This document shows, one piece after another, positions 8,550 to 16,761 of a DNA stretch of 64,000 nucleotides; position 1 is the first letter of the stretch, and each line of letters starts with the position of its first letter. The notes under the pieces are model-generated. The model did no database searches, was not told where the DNA came from, and saw only the letters and a list, made by a program, of their open reading frames with translations. The DNA comes from JAGMXM01 sp964458325 (GTDB lineage Bacteria > Verrucomicrobiota > Verrucomicrobiia > Limisphaerales > UBA1319), in the NCBI GenBank assembly GCA_964458325.1, contig CAYWIM010000006.1:14012-78011 (forward strand). Direction: 5' to 3'. A program made the position numbers and the translations under genes.

Positions 8550-10562
8550 CTACGGCAGAAGCCGGCCCCGATGGAACTCGCGCGTCAATCCGGAGGCCGC
8601 CTCCTGGATCAGGAGCAAGGTGCCGGTCCCATCGGTGAATTCGAGCTCGAGCGAGGGGAGCCAGGCCGATAGATCCGGGCTTTGTTCGAGCAGGAATTTC
8701 TGGTCCGGCTTGCCGCCGAATAGAAACACATGGTGCGCCTCGGTGCGGGCGTAGCGGACGAACTCGATCGGGGTCAGGTCGGGCACGACCTGGGCGCGCA
8801 GGATCATCCCCTGGACTCCGACCGCGACGAGCTGGCCGCCGGCGGCCGCCGCGCCGAACAGCGATTTGCGGGTGAGCGTGCCGGTGCTGGACCAATCGGC
8901 CAGGTTGGTGCTGGTGAGGACCGCGCCGCCGGTGCCGACCACAAACCACGTGCCCTCGACGAACGCGGCGTCCGTGAGCCACTCGGTGGTGCCGCTGGAT
9001 CGGGCAGTCCAGTTCGTGGCGTCGGGGCTGGTCCAGAGCGCGCCGTTTTCGCCGACGACCAGCAGCACGTCATGGAGGCGGCGCACCTGCCAGAGCCAAT
9101 CGGTTGTCGGCAGAGCGCGCGATGTCCAGTTGGTCCCGTCGGGGCTTGTCAGCATCGCGCCGCGATCCCCCACGGCCACCAGCCCGGCCGGGCACGTTTC
9201 CATCGACGAAAGAAAGCCGGCGGCCGGCGCGGCCTGCCCGCTCCATTGGACACCGTCGCGGCTGGTGAGAATCGTTCCGTTCGCGCCGGACGCCAGGAAC
9301 AGGCCGCCGAAGGCGGTGCAGCCTTGGAGATCGTTGGGGGTGGGCCGCGGCTCGACGGCCTCCCAGGTCACGCCGTTGGTGCTCCGGATGATCGCCCCGG
9401 CATTGCCCACCGCGAAGAGAAGGTTCGTCGTGCCGCCCACCCCCAAGAACACGGTGTTGGTCACCGAATCCGGGACGATGTCCATGTCCCAATCCACCCC
9501 GTTGTCGCTGGTCATCACGGTGCCGCGATCTCCGGCGGCGATGTAGTAGTGCGGGGTGCGGCGCAAGGCCCAAAGCCATGTGCGAGGCGAATTGCTGGGA
9601 ACATAGTAGACGAACGGGCTGGTCTCGTTGGTGCGATAGCCTTGGACCCAAAGCCCCGTCTCCCCGCCAAGCCACACGGAGGCGCCATCCCAGAGCGCGC
9701 TGTAATAGCTCCAGACGGGAGGCGGATAGGGCTTGGCGCTGTCCAGTTCGTCCACCCAGGCGGCGCCGTCCTTTCTGCGCACTTCGGCCTCGCCCGCCAG
9801 CCAGGTGGCATGGCTGGCGCCCGCGGCGGCGGAGAGATGATTGGTGGCGCCCGCGGCCTGCGGCGACCACGAGTTGCCGTTGGCGCTGGTCAGGACCAGG
9901 CCGCCGTCGCCGGCAGCCCAGTAGCGGTCCTCGAGCCAGGCGACGCGGTTGAGATGCCCGGTGACGCCGCTGTTGCGCTTGGTCCACGTGGCGCCGGTCG
10001 AGCTGCTCATGATGAACCCGCTCTCTCCCACCGCCACGAAGCCGGACGATCCCCAGGCAACGCTGCGAAGCCAGGCCGTGTATCCCGTGTTCTTCCGGGT
10101 CCAGGCGACGGCGTTGGTGCTGGTATAGACCGCGCCGTTGTCGCCCACGGCCACGACCAGGCTCGCGGATGCCGCCACGCTCTCGAGCCAGTCGGCCGTG
10201 CCGAGGTCGTTCAGGAAGAACTCCGACGGGTCGTCGGAAAACAGGATGGTCCCGCGCTCGCCGCAGATCACGATGCGCCCGCCCAGAAACGTCACGCCGC
10301 GCAGGGATCGGTCGGTGTGGCTGTCGCGGGGCGTCCATGAATCGAGGTCGGTGCTGGTGAAGATCTGGCCCCGCTCGCCCACCTGGACGGCCAGGCCGCC
10401 GGCCCAGGCGATGTCGACGATGTTCGCCCCGTGCGGCGCCGGGTTGGACCATCGCCACGACAATGGGTATGCGGCGGAGGAAAGCGCCCAGGCCGCGCTG
10501 GCTGCCAGCACGAGCGCGCGGGCCGCCTGGCATTGCGCGACACGGGGGATCAAGCGTTTCAT
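8550..10562 (-). CDS. Secreted Ycf48/BNR-type beta-propeller protein
   Basis: 670 residues from ATG 10562. The frame runs on to 11195, but that part lies inside the histidine kinase gene and is not coding. A signal peptide (ALVLAASAAWALSSAAYP) is followed by about 13 repeats of 40-45 residues, each of the form 'VAVGDNGAVYTSTN-AVAWTRKNTG'. This is the pattern of Ycf48/photosystem-II-stability-factor-like and sialidase-type propellers. The last 60 residues (FLLEQSPDLSAW...) are the sorting-tail type found on many verrucomicrobial exported proteins. The start lies 38 bp after the kinase stop, so it is probably the last gene of the sigma54-controlled operon. Function unknown; the fold suggests protein or polymer binding outside the cell. 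Confidence 0.75.
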   Translation of the reverse strand: MKRLIPRVAQCQAARALVLAASAAWALSSAAYPLSWRWSNPAPHGANIVDIAWAGGLAVQVGERGQIFTSTDLDSWTPRDSHTDRSLRGVTFLGGRIVICGERGTILFSDDPSEFFLNDLGTADWLESVAASASLVVAVGDNGAVYTSTNAVAWTRKNTGYTAWLRSVAWGSSGFVAVGESGFIMSSSTGATWTKRNSGVTGHLNRVAWLEDRYWAAGDGGLVLTSANGNSWSPQAAGATNHLSAAAGASHATWLAGEAEVRRKDGAAWVDELDSAKPYPPPVWSYYSALWDGASVWLGGETGLWVQGYRTNETSPFVYYVPSNSPRTWLWALRRTPHYYIAAGDRGTVMTSDNGVDWDMDIVPDSVTNTVFLGVGGTTNLLFAVGNAGAIIRSTNGVTWEAVEPRPTPNDLQGCTAFGGLFLASGANGTILTSRDGVQWSGQAAPAAGFLSSMETCPAGLVAVGDRGAMLTSPDGTNWTSRALPTTDWLWQVRRLHDVLLVVGENGALWTSPDATNWTARSSGTTEWLTDAAFVEGTWFVVGTGGAVLTSTNLADWSSTGTLTRKSLFGAAAAGGQLVAVGVQGMILRAQVVPDLTPIEFVRYARTEAHHVFLFGGKPDQKFLLEQSPDLSAWLPSLELEFTDGTGTLLLIQEAASGLTREFHRGRLLP

Positions 10563-10600
10563 ATGGTGTTTTGGGAATGGCATCCGATGGTTTCGCCGTC

Positions 10601-12067
10601 TCACGAATGGCCTGCTGCCGCCCGCTCGACCGCTGGCGGCGAAACCGTCTCGCGGCCGTCTCCGACCAATGACTGAGGCAGGATCAGCGCGAACAAGCAG
10701 CCGCTCTCCGTGCTGCGCGTCAGCTCGAGCTCGGCGCCGAGGTGCCGCGCCAGTTGCCGGCTCAGCGCGAGGCCCAGCCCGTTGCCGCCGGGCTTGGTCG
10801 AGCGGCATGGCATGAACAAGTTGTCGCGGACCGATGCCGGCAGGCCCGGCCCTTCGTCCCCCACCTCGCACACCACGCCGCGGCCGGCCGGGCGGATGTC
10901 GAGCCGCACGGCTCGGCCGGGCGGAGTGGCCTGGATGGCGTTCCGCAACAGGTTCTCCAAAATGAGCAAGGCCAGGTTCGCGTCGCGGTTGCTCAGCGCG
11001 CCATCGGCCGACCGGCTGGATTCGAGACGGAGGCCCGCCGCCGCCGCGACGGGCTGGATCTTGTCCCGGATGATTTGGGCCAGCTCGGCCAGCGACAGCT
11101 CGTAGGTCGTCCCCTCGCTCTGCTCCCCGAGGACGCGGACAATCTCGCCGACCATCGCCTGCATCTTCTCCGTGCCGCGCAGGGCGTCCTTCCACTCGGC
11201 ATCCTCCCCGGCCCGAGTCGCGACGAAATTCTGGAGGCCGGCCAGCGGGCTGGTCAGGCCGTGGAGGATGTGGGCGGTGACGGCGCCCAGGGCGGAGGTT
11301 TTGGCGGCCAGAGCCAGCTCCTGGTTGGCCCGGCGCAGGTCCGCGGCGTGTTCCTGGAGCCGCGCATTGATGATCTGCAGCCTCCAGAACGCCCAGCTCA
11401 GCGCGAGGGCCATCATGGATCCGCTCAGGATGAATGCCAGGAGCGCCTTCTGGGCCAGGTGGCGGTTCAGGATCGCCAGCTCGTGCGCGATGCTCCGGCC
11501 GTCCTGGATGAGCTCCGCTGCCGCCAGCAGGTTGGTCTGGCCCGGCGCATGCAGCGGGATGAGCACCGACAGCAGCGGCACGCCGGCTGCCTCCGCCTCA
11601 TTCGGCTGCGGGGGCACCAGGAAATGATCGGTGAGCCGGGCCGCAGGCTCGAAGCGGCTCGAAGGCTCCAGGCGGGCCATCGCCTCCGCTTCCACCCGGG
11701 TCAAATCCTTCTCCTTGACCAGCACGGGCAGGGCAGCCACGAATCGCCCTTGGGCGTCGAACAGCCTTGTCGCCAGCACGCCCTGCCGCAGCCTCGAGAG
11801 CCGAAGGATCAGCGCCAGCTGGCCCGAGGCGTCGTCGAGCTGTTGGGCGAGCGCGCCGGCCGAATCGGCCCCGATCTGTTCGAGCGTGGCGACCTCGCCC
11901 AGCACCTCGGCATCCCAGTGGATGATCTGGTGGCCGATGGTGTCCCGCAGCTGCCGGGCCCCAAAGAAAATCATGCCGCCCAGGATGCAGAGCGCGATGG
12001 CGATCACCACCGGCGACAGCCACCGCGACCGGCTCAGTTGTCGTGCCAAAGGCAGTATCTTGTCCAT
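10601..12067 (-). CDS. Membrane histidine kinase
   Basis: 488 residues. A first transmembrane segment (about 17-36) and a second (about 207-229) enclose a periplasmic sensor of roughly 170 residues without a recognised domain. A short coiled coil is followed by the H-box AHILHGLTSPLAGLQ, with His269 the likely phosphorylation site. The HATPase domain has N-box NLLRNAIQAT, G1 DEGPGLP and G2 GGNGLGLALS. It is the probable partner of the NtrC-type response regulator at 14280-15683. Both lie on the minus strand, with an exported coiled-coil protein and an outer-membrane barrel between them. It begins 22 bp after the barrel gene, so it belongs to the operon it presumably helps control. Confidence 0.88.
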   Translation of the reverse strand: MDKILPLARQLSRSRWLSPVVIAIALCILGGMIFFGARQLRDTIGHQIIHWDAEVLGEVATLEQIGADSAGALAQQLDDASGQLALILRLSRLRQGVLATRLFDAQGRFVAALPVLVKEKDLTRVEAEAMARLEPSSRFEPAARLTDHFLVPPQPNEAEAAGVPLLSVLIPLHAPGQTNLLAAAELIQDGRSIAHELAILNRHLAQKALLAFILSGSMMALALSWAFWRLQIINARLQEHAADLRRANQELALAAKTSALGAVTAHILHGLTSPLAGLQNFVATRAGEDAEWKDALRGTEKMQAMVGEIVRVLGEQSEGTTYELSLAELAQIIRDKIQPVAAAAGLRLESSRSADGALSNRDANLALLILENLLRNAIQATPPGRAVRLDIRPAGRGVVCEVGDEGPGLPASVRDNLFMPCRSTKPGGNGLGLALSRQLARHLGAELELTRSTESGCLFALILPQSLVGDGRETVSPPAVERAAAGHS

Positions 12068-12089
12068 GCCCGCCTCCGTCGGCTTTCCA

Positions 12090-13226
12090 TCAAAACTCGA
12101 AATCGACCCCCGCGCTCGCAGTGTTGGCCCGGTACTGTTCGACCGGCTGGTTGGAGAGGGACCGCTCGTAATCGTAGGCCGCGTAGATCCGCCAATGTTT
12201 CGACAGGCTTTTCTCGCCGCGAACGGTGACGTGGATGCTGGTTCGATGCCGCAGGCGGGGATCGGCGAGGCTGATGGCCTGGTGGGGGAAATCGTAGTAG
12301 GCCAGCGCGCCCTGCACGCTGACGTCCCACCCCGCAGCCCGGTAGCGCAGTTGCTCGGCGACTCGATACTGCAGATAATCGTAATAGCCGGACCCGTTGT
12401 CCTGGTTGTGCTCGAAGCCGCATCGGGTGAGGCTGCGCCACCGGCGTTTCTCGTCCCAGTTGTGCTGCCAGGAGAGCTCGGCCAGCTGGCTCCAGTACCG
12501 CAGGCGCGTCCCGGGAACGGGAGCGCCCGTCGGATCGGTCTGCTCGCGCGAGTCGTAGGTTTGGGGAAAGGCCTGATAGCTCAAGCCGGCTTCCGATCCG
12601 TGGCCGTAGTAGCGGCCGAGCGTGATCCGCGGGCCTGCCTGCCAGTAGTCGTCCAGCGGCTGGCGAAAATAGTACAGCGAGCCCGAAAGGCTCAGCTCGG
12701 CCCACCAGGGCGCCGCATCCCGCCGCACCCCTTCCGTCAGGGTGATGCCATGCCCATGGACTTGCTGGCGAACCGCCGTGCCGTAAATGGCGGAAACGTC
12801 CATCACCTCGTTGATGAACACGTATTGCAGGGCCGAGGTGCTCTTCCATCCCTCGCCCATGAACCATCCCAGCTGGCTCGAGACCGCGGCGTTCTGCTCC
12901 GCGTCCACGCCGATCGACTCCCGGAAGTAGCGCACGTCGCTGGCGACCGCCATCAGGCTGAAATCCCAGTTGTTCCACGGGAGGCGGAACAGCATGACGT
13001 CGGCGCTGGTCATCTCGAACGCGCTGCTTTGGGGATCGAAGTGGCTCAGCGTCACATTGTCCTTGTAGCCCGCGCCCACCCGCAGATGCGCCGACCTCTG
13101 CCACAGGGAAAACCCTTCCGGCAGCTCGAGCTTCTCGGCGGACACCCGAACGTCATCGGCGCCCAGGGCGAAGCAGAACAAGAGCGCTCCCAGCGCGCTC
13201 TTCCGTTGGCAGCCTCCGAGGTTCAT
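12090..13226 (-). CDS. Outer-membrane beta-barrel protein
   Basis: 378 residues from ATG 13226, chosen because a signal peptide follows at once (KSALGALLFCFALGADD... with cleavage near VSAEK). A further ATG at 13295 would add a non-signal stretch. The mature part is made of alternating polar and aromatic strands and ends in a phenylalanine (ASAGVDFEF), as BAM-inserted barrels do. The sequence LRVGAGYKDNVTLSHFD near the start resembles the first strand of barrels found next to exopolysaccharide and sorting systems. The gene is between the coiled-coil protein and the histidine kinase in a single-strand run. Substrate unknown. Confidence 0.72.
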   Translation of the reverse strand: MNLGGCQRKSALGALLFCFALGADDVRVSAEKLELPEGFSLWQRSAHLRVGAGYKDNVTLSHFDPQSSAFEMTSADVMLFRLPWNNWDFSLMAVASDVRYFRESIGVDAEQNAAVSSQLGWFMGEGWKSTSALQYVFINEVMDVSAIYGTAVRQQVHGHGITLTEGVRRDAAPWWAELSLSGSLYYFRQPLDDYWQAGPRITLGRYYGHGSEAGLSYQAFPQTYDSREQTDPTGAPVPGTRLRYWSQLAELSWQHNWDEKRRWRSLTRCGFEHNQDNGSGYYDYLQYRVAEQLRYRAAGWDVSVQGALAYYDFPHQAISLADPRLRHRTSIHVTVRGEKSLSKHWRIYAAYDYERSLSNQPVEQYRANTASAGVDFEF

Positions 13227-13303
13227 GAAAAGAATGCCGCGCCGGCCTGCTTTTGCCGGCCGGCGCTCGATGGACCTGGATCGGCCCGAATTCATTCCGG
13301 TCA

Positions 13304-13930
13304 CTAGCGTCCGCGCGGTCCGCCGGTCCCCGATCCGCCCGAGCCCGTGCCTGGGTTGGAGACCCGCTCCATGAGGCGCGTGTGATCGCGCAACTGATCG
13401 CCCAACCGGGCGCACTGCTCGGCCAATTGCTCGCGCAGCCGGGCCTGCTGCTGCTTCCACTGCTCCATCTGCTCCTTCAACTGATCGCGCAGACGCTGGC
13501 GCTCCTGCTCGCCCGCGCCGCTCATCTGCTGCTCGATCGTGCGCTGGCGAGTCGTGAACGCCTCGCGGTCCTTCTGGAACTGCCGCACCAGCCCCTCGAC
13601 ATCCGCCGGGGTCAGCGGCCCGTGCGGTCGCGGCCCGGGCGGATCAACGCGCGGTCCGGACGAAGGAGCCACTACGCTGTATCGATTGGTGAACGCCTGT
13701 GGCACGGGTGAGTTGGACCATCGCGCCATGTTCGTATACCAGCCAGCGCCAGCTCCATTGGGATCCAGATAATGGTTCTGGTAGTTGGTCGAGTAGGCAT
13801 GCTGGGTGGTGTCAGTGCCATCGTTGGAGCCGCTTCCCGGGCCGGGACCTGCCGCCCTTGCCGCTGCCGCACCGGCAATGACCACGACTCCAATGGCCCC
13901 CACAAAAGCGAGACTTTTTTTCGGTTTCAT
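13304..13930 (-). CDS. Exported coiled-coil protein
   Basis: 208 residues from ATG 13930, with AAGGAAAA placed eight bases upstream. A signal peptide (SLAFVGAIGVVVIAGAAAARA) is followed by a Gly/Asn-rich stretch with NYQNHYLDPNGAGAGWY. A long alpha-helical heptad region comes next (about 115-190, rich in Gln, Glu, Arg and Leu: LKEQMEQWKQQQARLREQL), then a GTGSGGSGTGG tail. It is probably periplasmic. It is the first gene downstream of a near-perfect sigma54 promoter at 13983-13998 and so should be a main target of the local response regulator. Confidence 0.7.
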   Translation of the reverse strand: MKPKKSLAFVGAIGVVVIAGAAAARAAGPGPGSGSNDGTDTTQHAYSTNYQNHYLDPNGAGAGWYTNMARWSNSPVPQAFTNRYSVVAPSSGPRVDPPGPRPHGPLTPADVEGLVRQFQKDREAFTTRQRTIEQQMSGAGEQERQRLRDQLKEQMEQWKQQQARLREQLAEQCARLGDQLRDHTRLMERVSNPGTGSGGSGTGGPRGR

Positions 13931-13982
13931 CAGATTTTCCTTTCGTTTTGCGGGAACCACTCCCGCGTCTTGATTTCCTAAA

Positions 13983-13998
13983 GGCAAGACGCGTGCCA
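13983..13998 (-). promoter_or_regulatory. Sigma54 promoter for the coiled-coil/barrel/kinase operon
   Basis: Read on the minus strand: TGGCACG-CGTC-TTGCC, a full match to the -24/-12 consensus TGGCACG-N4-TTGCW apart from the last base. The -12 C is at 13984, so transcription should start near 13972, giving a leader of about 42 bases with a good ribosome-binding site before ATG 13930. The 13931-14279 gap holds this promoter, the palindrome at 14129 and nothing else I recognise. Confidence 0.8.
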
Positions 13999-14128
13999 GG
14001 ACCCTCGATTATTATTAACTAATTCGCTATCAATTGGATACGCATGTGCAGACGCTCGTGTCCACCCCCGATCGCCGGCTGGTTTCGGGTAATATTCGCC
14101 AGACACGAATGCAGGTTGAGCCCTTGGA

Positions 14129-14144
14129 TGGGGAATAATCCCCA
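14129..14144. promoter_or_regulatory. Candidate enhancer (UAS) palindrome for the NtrC-type regulator
   Basis: TGGGGAATAATCCCCA, a near-perfect 16-bp palindrome about 150 bp upstream of the sigma54 -12 element, the usual distance for activator binding. A weaker relative (GGGTAATATTCGCC at 14087-14100) lies about 43 bp nearer the promoter, four helical turns away. The same motif recurs as a tandem pair at 16464-16512. Confidence 0.6.
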
Positions 14145-14279
14145 GCGTGGAGTGTCTACGCGATGATGCAGGCCGGGTCCCTTCACCCTGGCGCTCTGGT
14201 CGCGTGACGCTTTCTATCGAGCCCAGATCGGCGGAAGCGGGAACTCCAAACTCGAGCAGCCGGCCTGGATGGGGCCCGA

Positions 14280-15683
14280 TCATTGGCGGTCGGTCTCCTT
14301 TTTATCGAGCCGGTAGCGGAGGTAATCGCGGGGGACGCCCAGGAGCCGCGCCGCCGCGGACAGGTTGCCTCCGCTCTGCCTCAGCGCGTGTCGAATGATG
14401 CGGAGCACGGCCTCTTCCACGGAAAACCCCGATGCCGGAATCACGAATTCCTCGTTGAACCAATCGACCGATTTTGGGGGGAGCGCCGTCTGGGGGGCAT
14501 TCTGCCCGCTGAGGTGCTGGAAATCGAACTCCGTCCCCGATTCGAAGACGACGGCCCGCTCGAGCTCATGGGCCAATTCGCGGACATTGCCGGGCCAGGG
14601 ATAGCCCATGAGACGTTGGGCGCCTATCGGCGAGATCGATCGCTTGGGGATTCGATGCCGGCGGCAGATCTGTTCCAGAAGCTGTTCGGCCAGTCGCAGG
14701 ATGTCCATGCCGCGCGCGCGCAATGGCGGCAGGCGGACCCGGAACAGATCCAAGCGGTGGTAGAGATCCTCGCGGAACTGCCGGGCAGCGACCAGCTCGG
14801 TCAGGCTCTGGCTGGTGGCGGCGATGAGGCGCACGTCGACCTGGATGGCTGCGTTGCCGCCGACGCGCCGTATTTTGCAATCTTCGAGCGCAGTCAGCAC
14901 CTTGGCCTGAAGGGCCAGAGAGAGGCTTGGGAGCTCGTCCAGGAAGAGCGTCCCGCCGGCGGCCGCCTCGAACAGTCCCATCCGGGCCGTCTTGGCGTCG
15001 GTGAACGCGCCGCGCTCGTGGCCGAACAGCTCGGACTCGGCCAGCGTTTCGGGCAGGGCGGAGCAATTGACCTCGACCAGCGGCTGCGCGGAACGCGGTC
15101 CCTGCTGGTGGATCCAGCGCGCGATGGTCGTTTTCCCTGCCCCGGTCTCGCCATGGATCAGCACCGGGGGCGGCGTGCCTTCGACCCGCTGGTCGGCCTC
15201 GAGGATTTTCTCGAGTTGGCCTTTAACCTCCGCCAAGGCCTCGCCGAAGAAGAATCCCGCCAGGCCGGTTTCCTCGCGGCGGTGCTCCTCGCGCCGGGCC
15301 GACTGCCGCGCGCGCCGCGCCCGCTCGAGCACCAGCGGCAGCTCCATCGGATTGAACGGCTTGACCAGGTAATCGAGCGCGCCCAGCTTCATCGCCTCCA
15401 CGACGCTGGGCACGTTGCTGTTGGCGGTCATGATGACGACGCCGACCGCTTTCGAGAAGACCTTCTCCCGGAGCAGGTCCATTCCCATGCCATCGGGCAG
15501 GTTCAGATCCAGGAAGGCGAAATCGAAGTCGAGGTCCCTGGCGAACCGCCGGGCCGCTCCCAGATCGCCTGCGCTGGTGACGTCCGCGCCAAGTTTCTCG
15601 AGCGTCGCCGCAATCTGCCGGCTCAGCAGCGGATCGTCCTCGAGAACCAACACGCTCAATCCCGTCAGACTCGATGGCTGCAT
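14280..15683 (-). CDS. NtrC-family sigma54-dependent response regulator
   Basis: 467 residues. Receiver domain 1-120: acidic pocket LEDD, phospho-acceptor Asp59 in FLDLNLPDG and Lys108 in YLVKPF. AAA+ domain about 145-385: Walker A GETGAGKT, Walker B GGTLFLDEL, arginine-finger region LFRVRLPPLRARG. The sigma54-contact loop reads GAFTDA rather than GAFTGA, a variant known in natural activators. The Fis-type helix-turn-helix (LSAAARLLGVPRDYLRYRL) closes the protein. It probably works with the kinase at 10601-12067 and binds the TGGGGA-type palindromes at 14129 and 16464. A terminator separates it from the exported protein gene upstream. Confidence 0.92.
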   Translation of the reverse strand: MQPSSLTGLSVLVLEDDPLLSRQIAATLEKLGADVTSAGDLGAARRFARDLDFDFAFLDLNLPDGMGMDLLREKVFSKAVGVVIMTANSNVPSVVEAMKLGALDYLVKPFNPMELPLVLERARRARQSARREEHRREETGLAGFFFGEALAEVKGQLEKILEADQRVEGTPPPVLIHGETGAGKTTIARWIHQQGPRSAQPLVEVNCSALPETLAESELFGHERGAFTDAKTARMGLFEAAAGGTLFLDELPSLSLALQAKVLTALEDCKIRRVGGNAAIQVDVRLIAATSQSLTELVAARQFREDLYHRLDLFRVRLPPLRARGMDILRLAEQLLEQICRRHRIPKRSISPIGAQRLMGYPWPGNVRELAHELERAVVFESGTEFDFQHLSGQNAPQTALPPKSVDWFNEEFVIPASGFSVEEAVLRIIRHALRQSGGNLSAAARLLGVPRDYLRYRLDKKETDRQ

Positions 15684-15724
15684 CGATTGGATGTTCGTCG
15701 AAAAACCGATCCCGTGAAAGCCAA

Positions 15725-15755
15725 AAGGACAGCACGGCTCCCGCCGGCTGTCCTT
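15725..15755 (-). terminator. Intrinsic terminator after the small exported protein gene
   Basis: On the minus strand AAGGACAGC pairs perfectly with GCTGTCCTT around a 13-base GC-rich loop. The stem runs into CCTTTTGG, a short T-run. It sits 50 bp after the stop at 15805 and ahead of the response-regulator start, so the two genes are probably separate transcripts. Confidence 0.6.
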
Positions 15756-15804
15756 GCACGATCGAGGTGTTGCTTGCGTTCAACCTGCCCGCGCAATCGC
15801 CTGC

Positions 15805-16227
15805 CTATTTCCCGGCGCGCACCACAACGGTGTCCGATCCGGCGAACATTTCACCGTCTTTGGTCGATCCCGTCAGGGTCAGAATGGCCGAAGGCGGCGC
15901 CACCAAGCCCTTGAGCTCGGTGAGGCTGAACTTGGCGACGAGGTTGCCGCAGTCGTCGGCCTTGGTCGCGCGTGCGGAGAGGATTGCCTGTCCGTTGTTG
16001 ACATCGAGTTCGACTGAGGCCGTGTCAACCGAGCTGTAAGCCAGGTCGGTATGGACGGTCATCCAATCGCCGTTGGCGGCCGATTTCATGACCACAGCCG
16101 AAGGCGAGCACATGATCTCGACCGATATGTCAGCCTGCGCCTTGAATGGTGCCAGCGCCAGCAGGAGGGCCGCACACAGTACACCCGCCCAGCGAAGGGG
16201 GTGGAGGAAAGTTGAATAGTTATTCAT
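15805..16227 (-). CDS. Small exported protein under a sigma54 promoter
   Basis: 140 residues. The signal peptide (WAGVLCAALLLALAPFKAQA, residues 13-32) gives a mature protein of about 108 residues. It is beta-rich and contains two cysteines that could pair (IMCSPSAVV and KADDCGNLV). No family was recognised. The only visible controls are a good sigma54 promoter at 16281-16296 and, further up, the tandem palindrome shared with the kinase operon. This suggests it is an exported output of the local two-component system. Confidence 0.65.
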   Translation of the reverse strand: MNNYSTFLHPLRWAGVLCAALLLALAPFKAQADISVEIMCSPSAVVMKSAANGDWMTVHTDLAYSSVDTASVELDVNNGQAILSARATKADDCGNLVAKFSLTELKGLVAPPSAILTLTGSTKDGEMFAGSDTVVVRAGK

Positions 16228-16280
16228 AGGAGAGAGTTGGTTTTATTGTTCGAGGCCATTCGTTGGCCGAGATATCCAGG

Positions 16281-16296
16281 AGCAAGTCGCATGCCC
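16281..16296 (-). promoter_or_regulatory. Sigma54 promoter for the small exported protein
   Basis: Minus strand GGGCATG-CGAC-TTGCT, with the invariant GG and GC dinucleotides separated by ten bases. The -12 C is at 16282, so the start point should be near 16271, about 44 bases before ATG 16227. Confidence 0.7.
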
Positions 16297-16463
16297 GGCT
16301 CCCAAGCGATGCCGTAAACCGGCAGCTCCCGCAGCATGCGTCCCTTGCAGAAGTCCAGCGATTCCCTTGATATTTGGGGGCGAATCGCGTGTTCGAGGTC
16401 CGAAATGGAACAAGTTCAGGCCGCTTGCGTATCGAGAGGCCACTGGGCCGAAGGAGAGCCGCG

Positions 16464-16512
16464 CTGGGGATTATTTCCCACCCTTCCCAAGCGTGCTGGG
16501 GAAAATTTCCCA
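16464..16512. promoter_or_regulatory. Tandem UAS palindromes between divergent sigma54 promoters
   Basis: CTGGGGATTATTTCCCA (16464-16480) and CTGGGGAAAATTTCCCA (16496-16512) have centres 32 bp apart, three helical turns. They match the single palindrome at 14129-14144. They lie roughly 180-230 bp from the leftward promoter (-12 at 16282) and 230-280 bp from the rightward promoter (-12 at 16746), so one pair could serve both genes. The rest of the 16228-16761 gap contains the two promoters and a CACGAAG-type repeat. Confidence 0.62.
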
Positions 16513-16551
16513 AAGGAACTTTCTTCGGGCCGCCCAGGGGCCGACAATGGG

Positions 16552-16586
16552 GTTCACCACGAAGGGTTCGAGGAACACGAAGAGAT
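16552..16586. repeat. Short dispersed CACCACGAAG...CACGAAGAG repeat
   Basis: The sequence CACCACGAAGGGTTCGAGGA followed by ACACGAAGAG has a variant copy at 56096-56128 and a partial one near 40222-40235. It is non-coding and its function is unknown. Confidence 0.4.
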
Positions 16587-16731
16587 GCGGGGCGGAATGC
16601 GGTAGGGAGGCTGGTCCTCGATCCCAGCAGCCTCCGTTGAGCCGGAGGCGTTCCTTGCGGGGGTAGGTGATCACGGCGGGCGGAAGTGCACACGAAGGAG
16701 CGCCGACGTCCTAGGCGGCTTGGCAGCCCTC

Positions 16732-16747
16732 TGGCGCGCAATTTGCT
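16732..16747 (+). promoter_or_regulatory. Sigma54 promoter for the multihaem cytochrome
   Basis: TGGCGCG-CAAT-TTGCT has the correct spacing. The -12 C is at 16746, 16 bases before ATG 16762. This predicts a start point about four bases before the coding sequence and therefore an almost leaderless mRNA. Confidence 0.75.
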
Positions 16748-16761
16748 TTAGTCTGTCCTGA

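Noticed and set aside
10563..11195. N-terminal extension of the Ycf48-like protein
   Set aside because: The extension overlaps the catalytic domain of the histidine kinase; the signal peptide at 10562 marks the true start.
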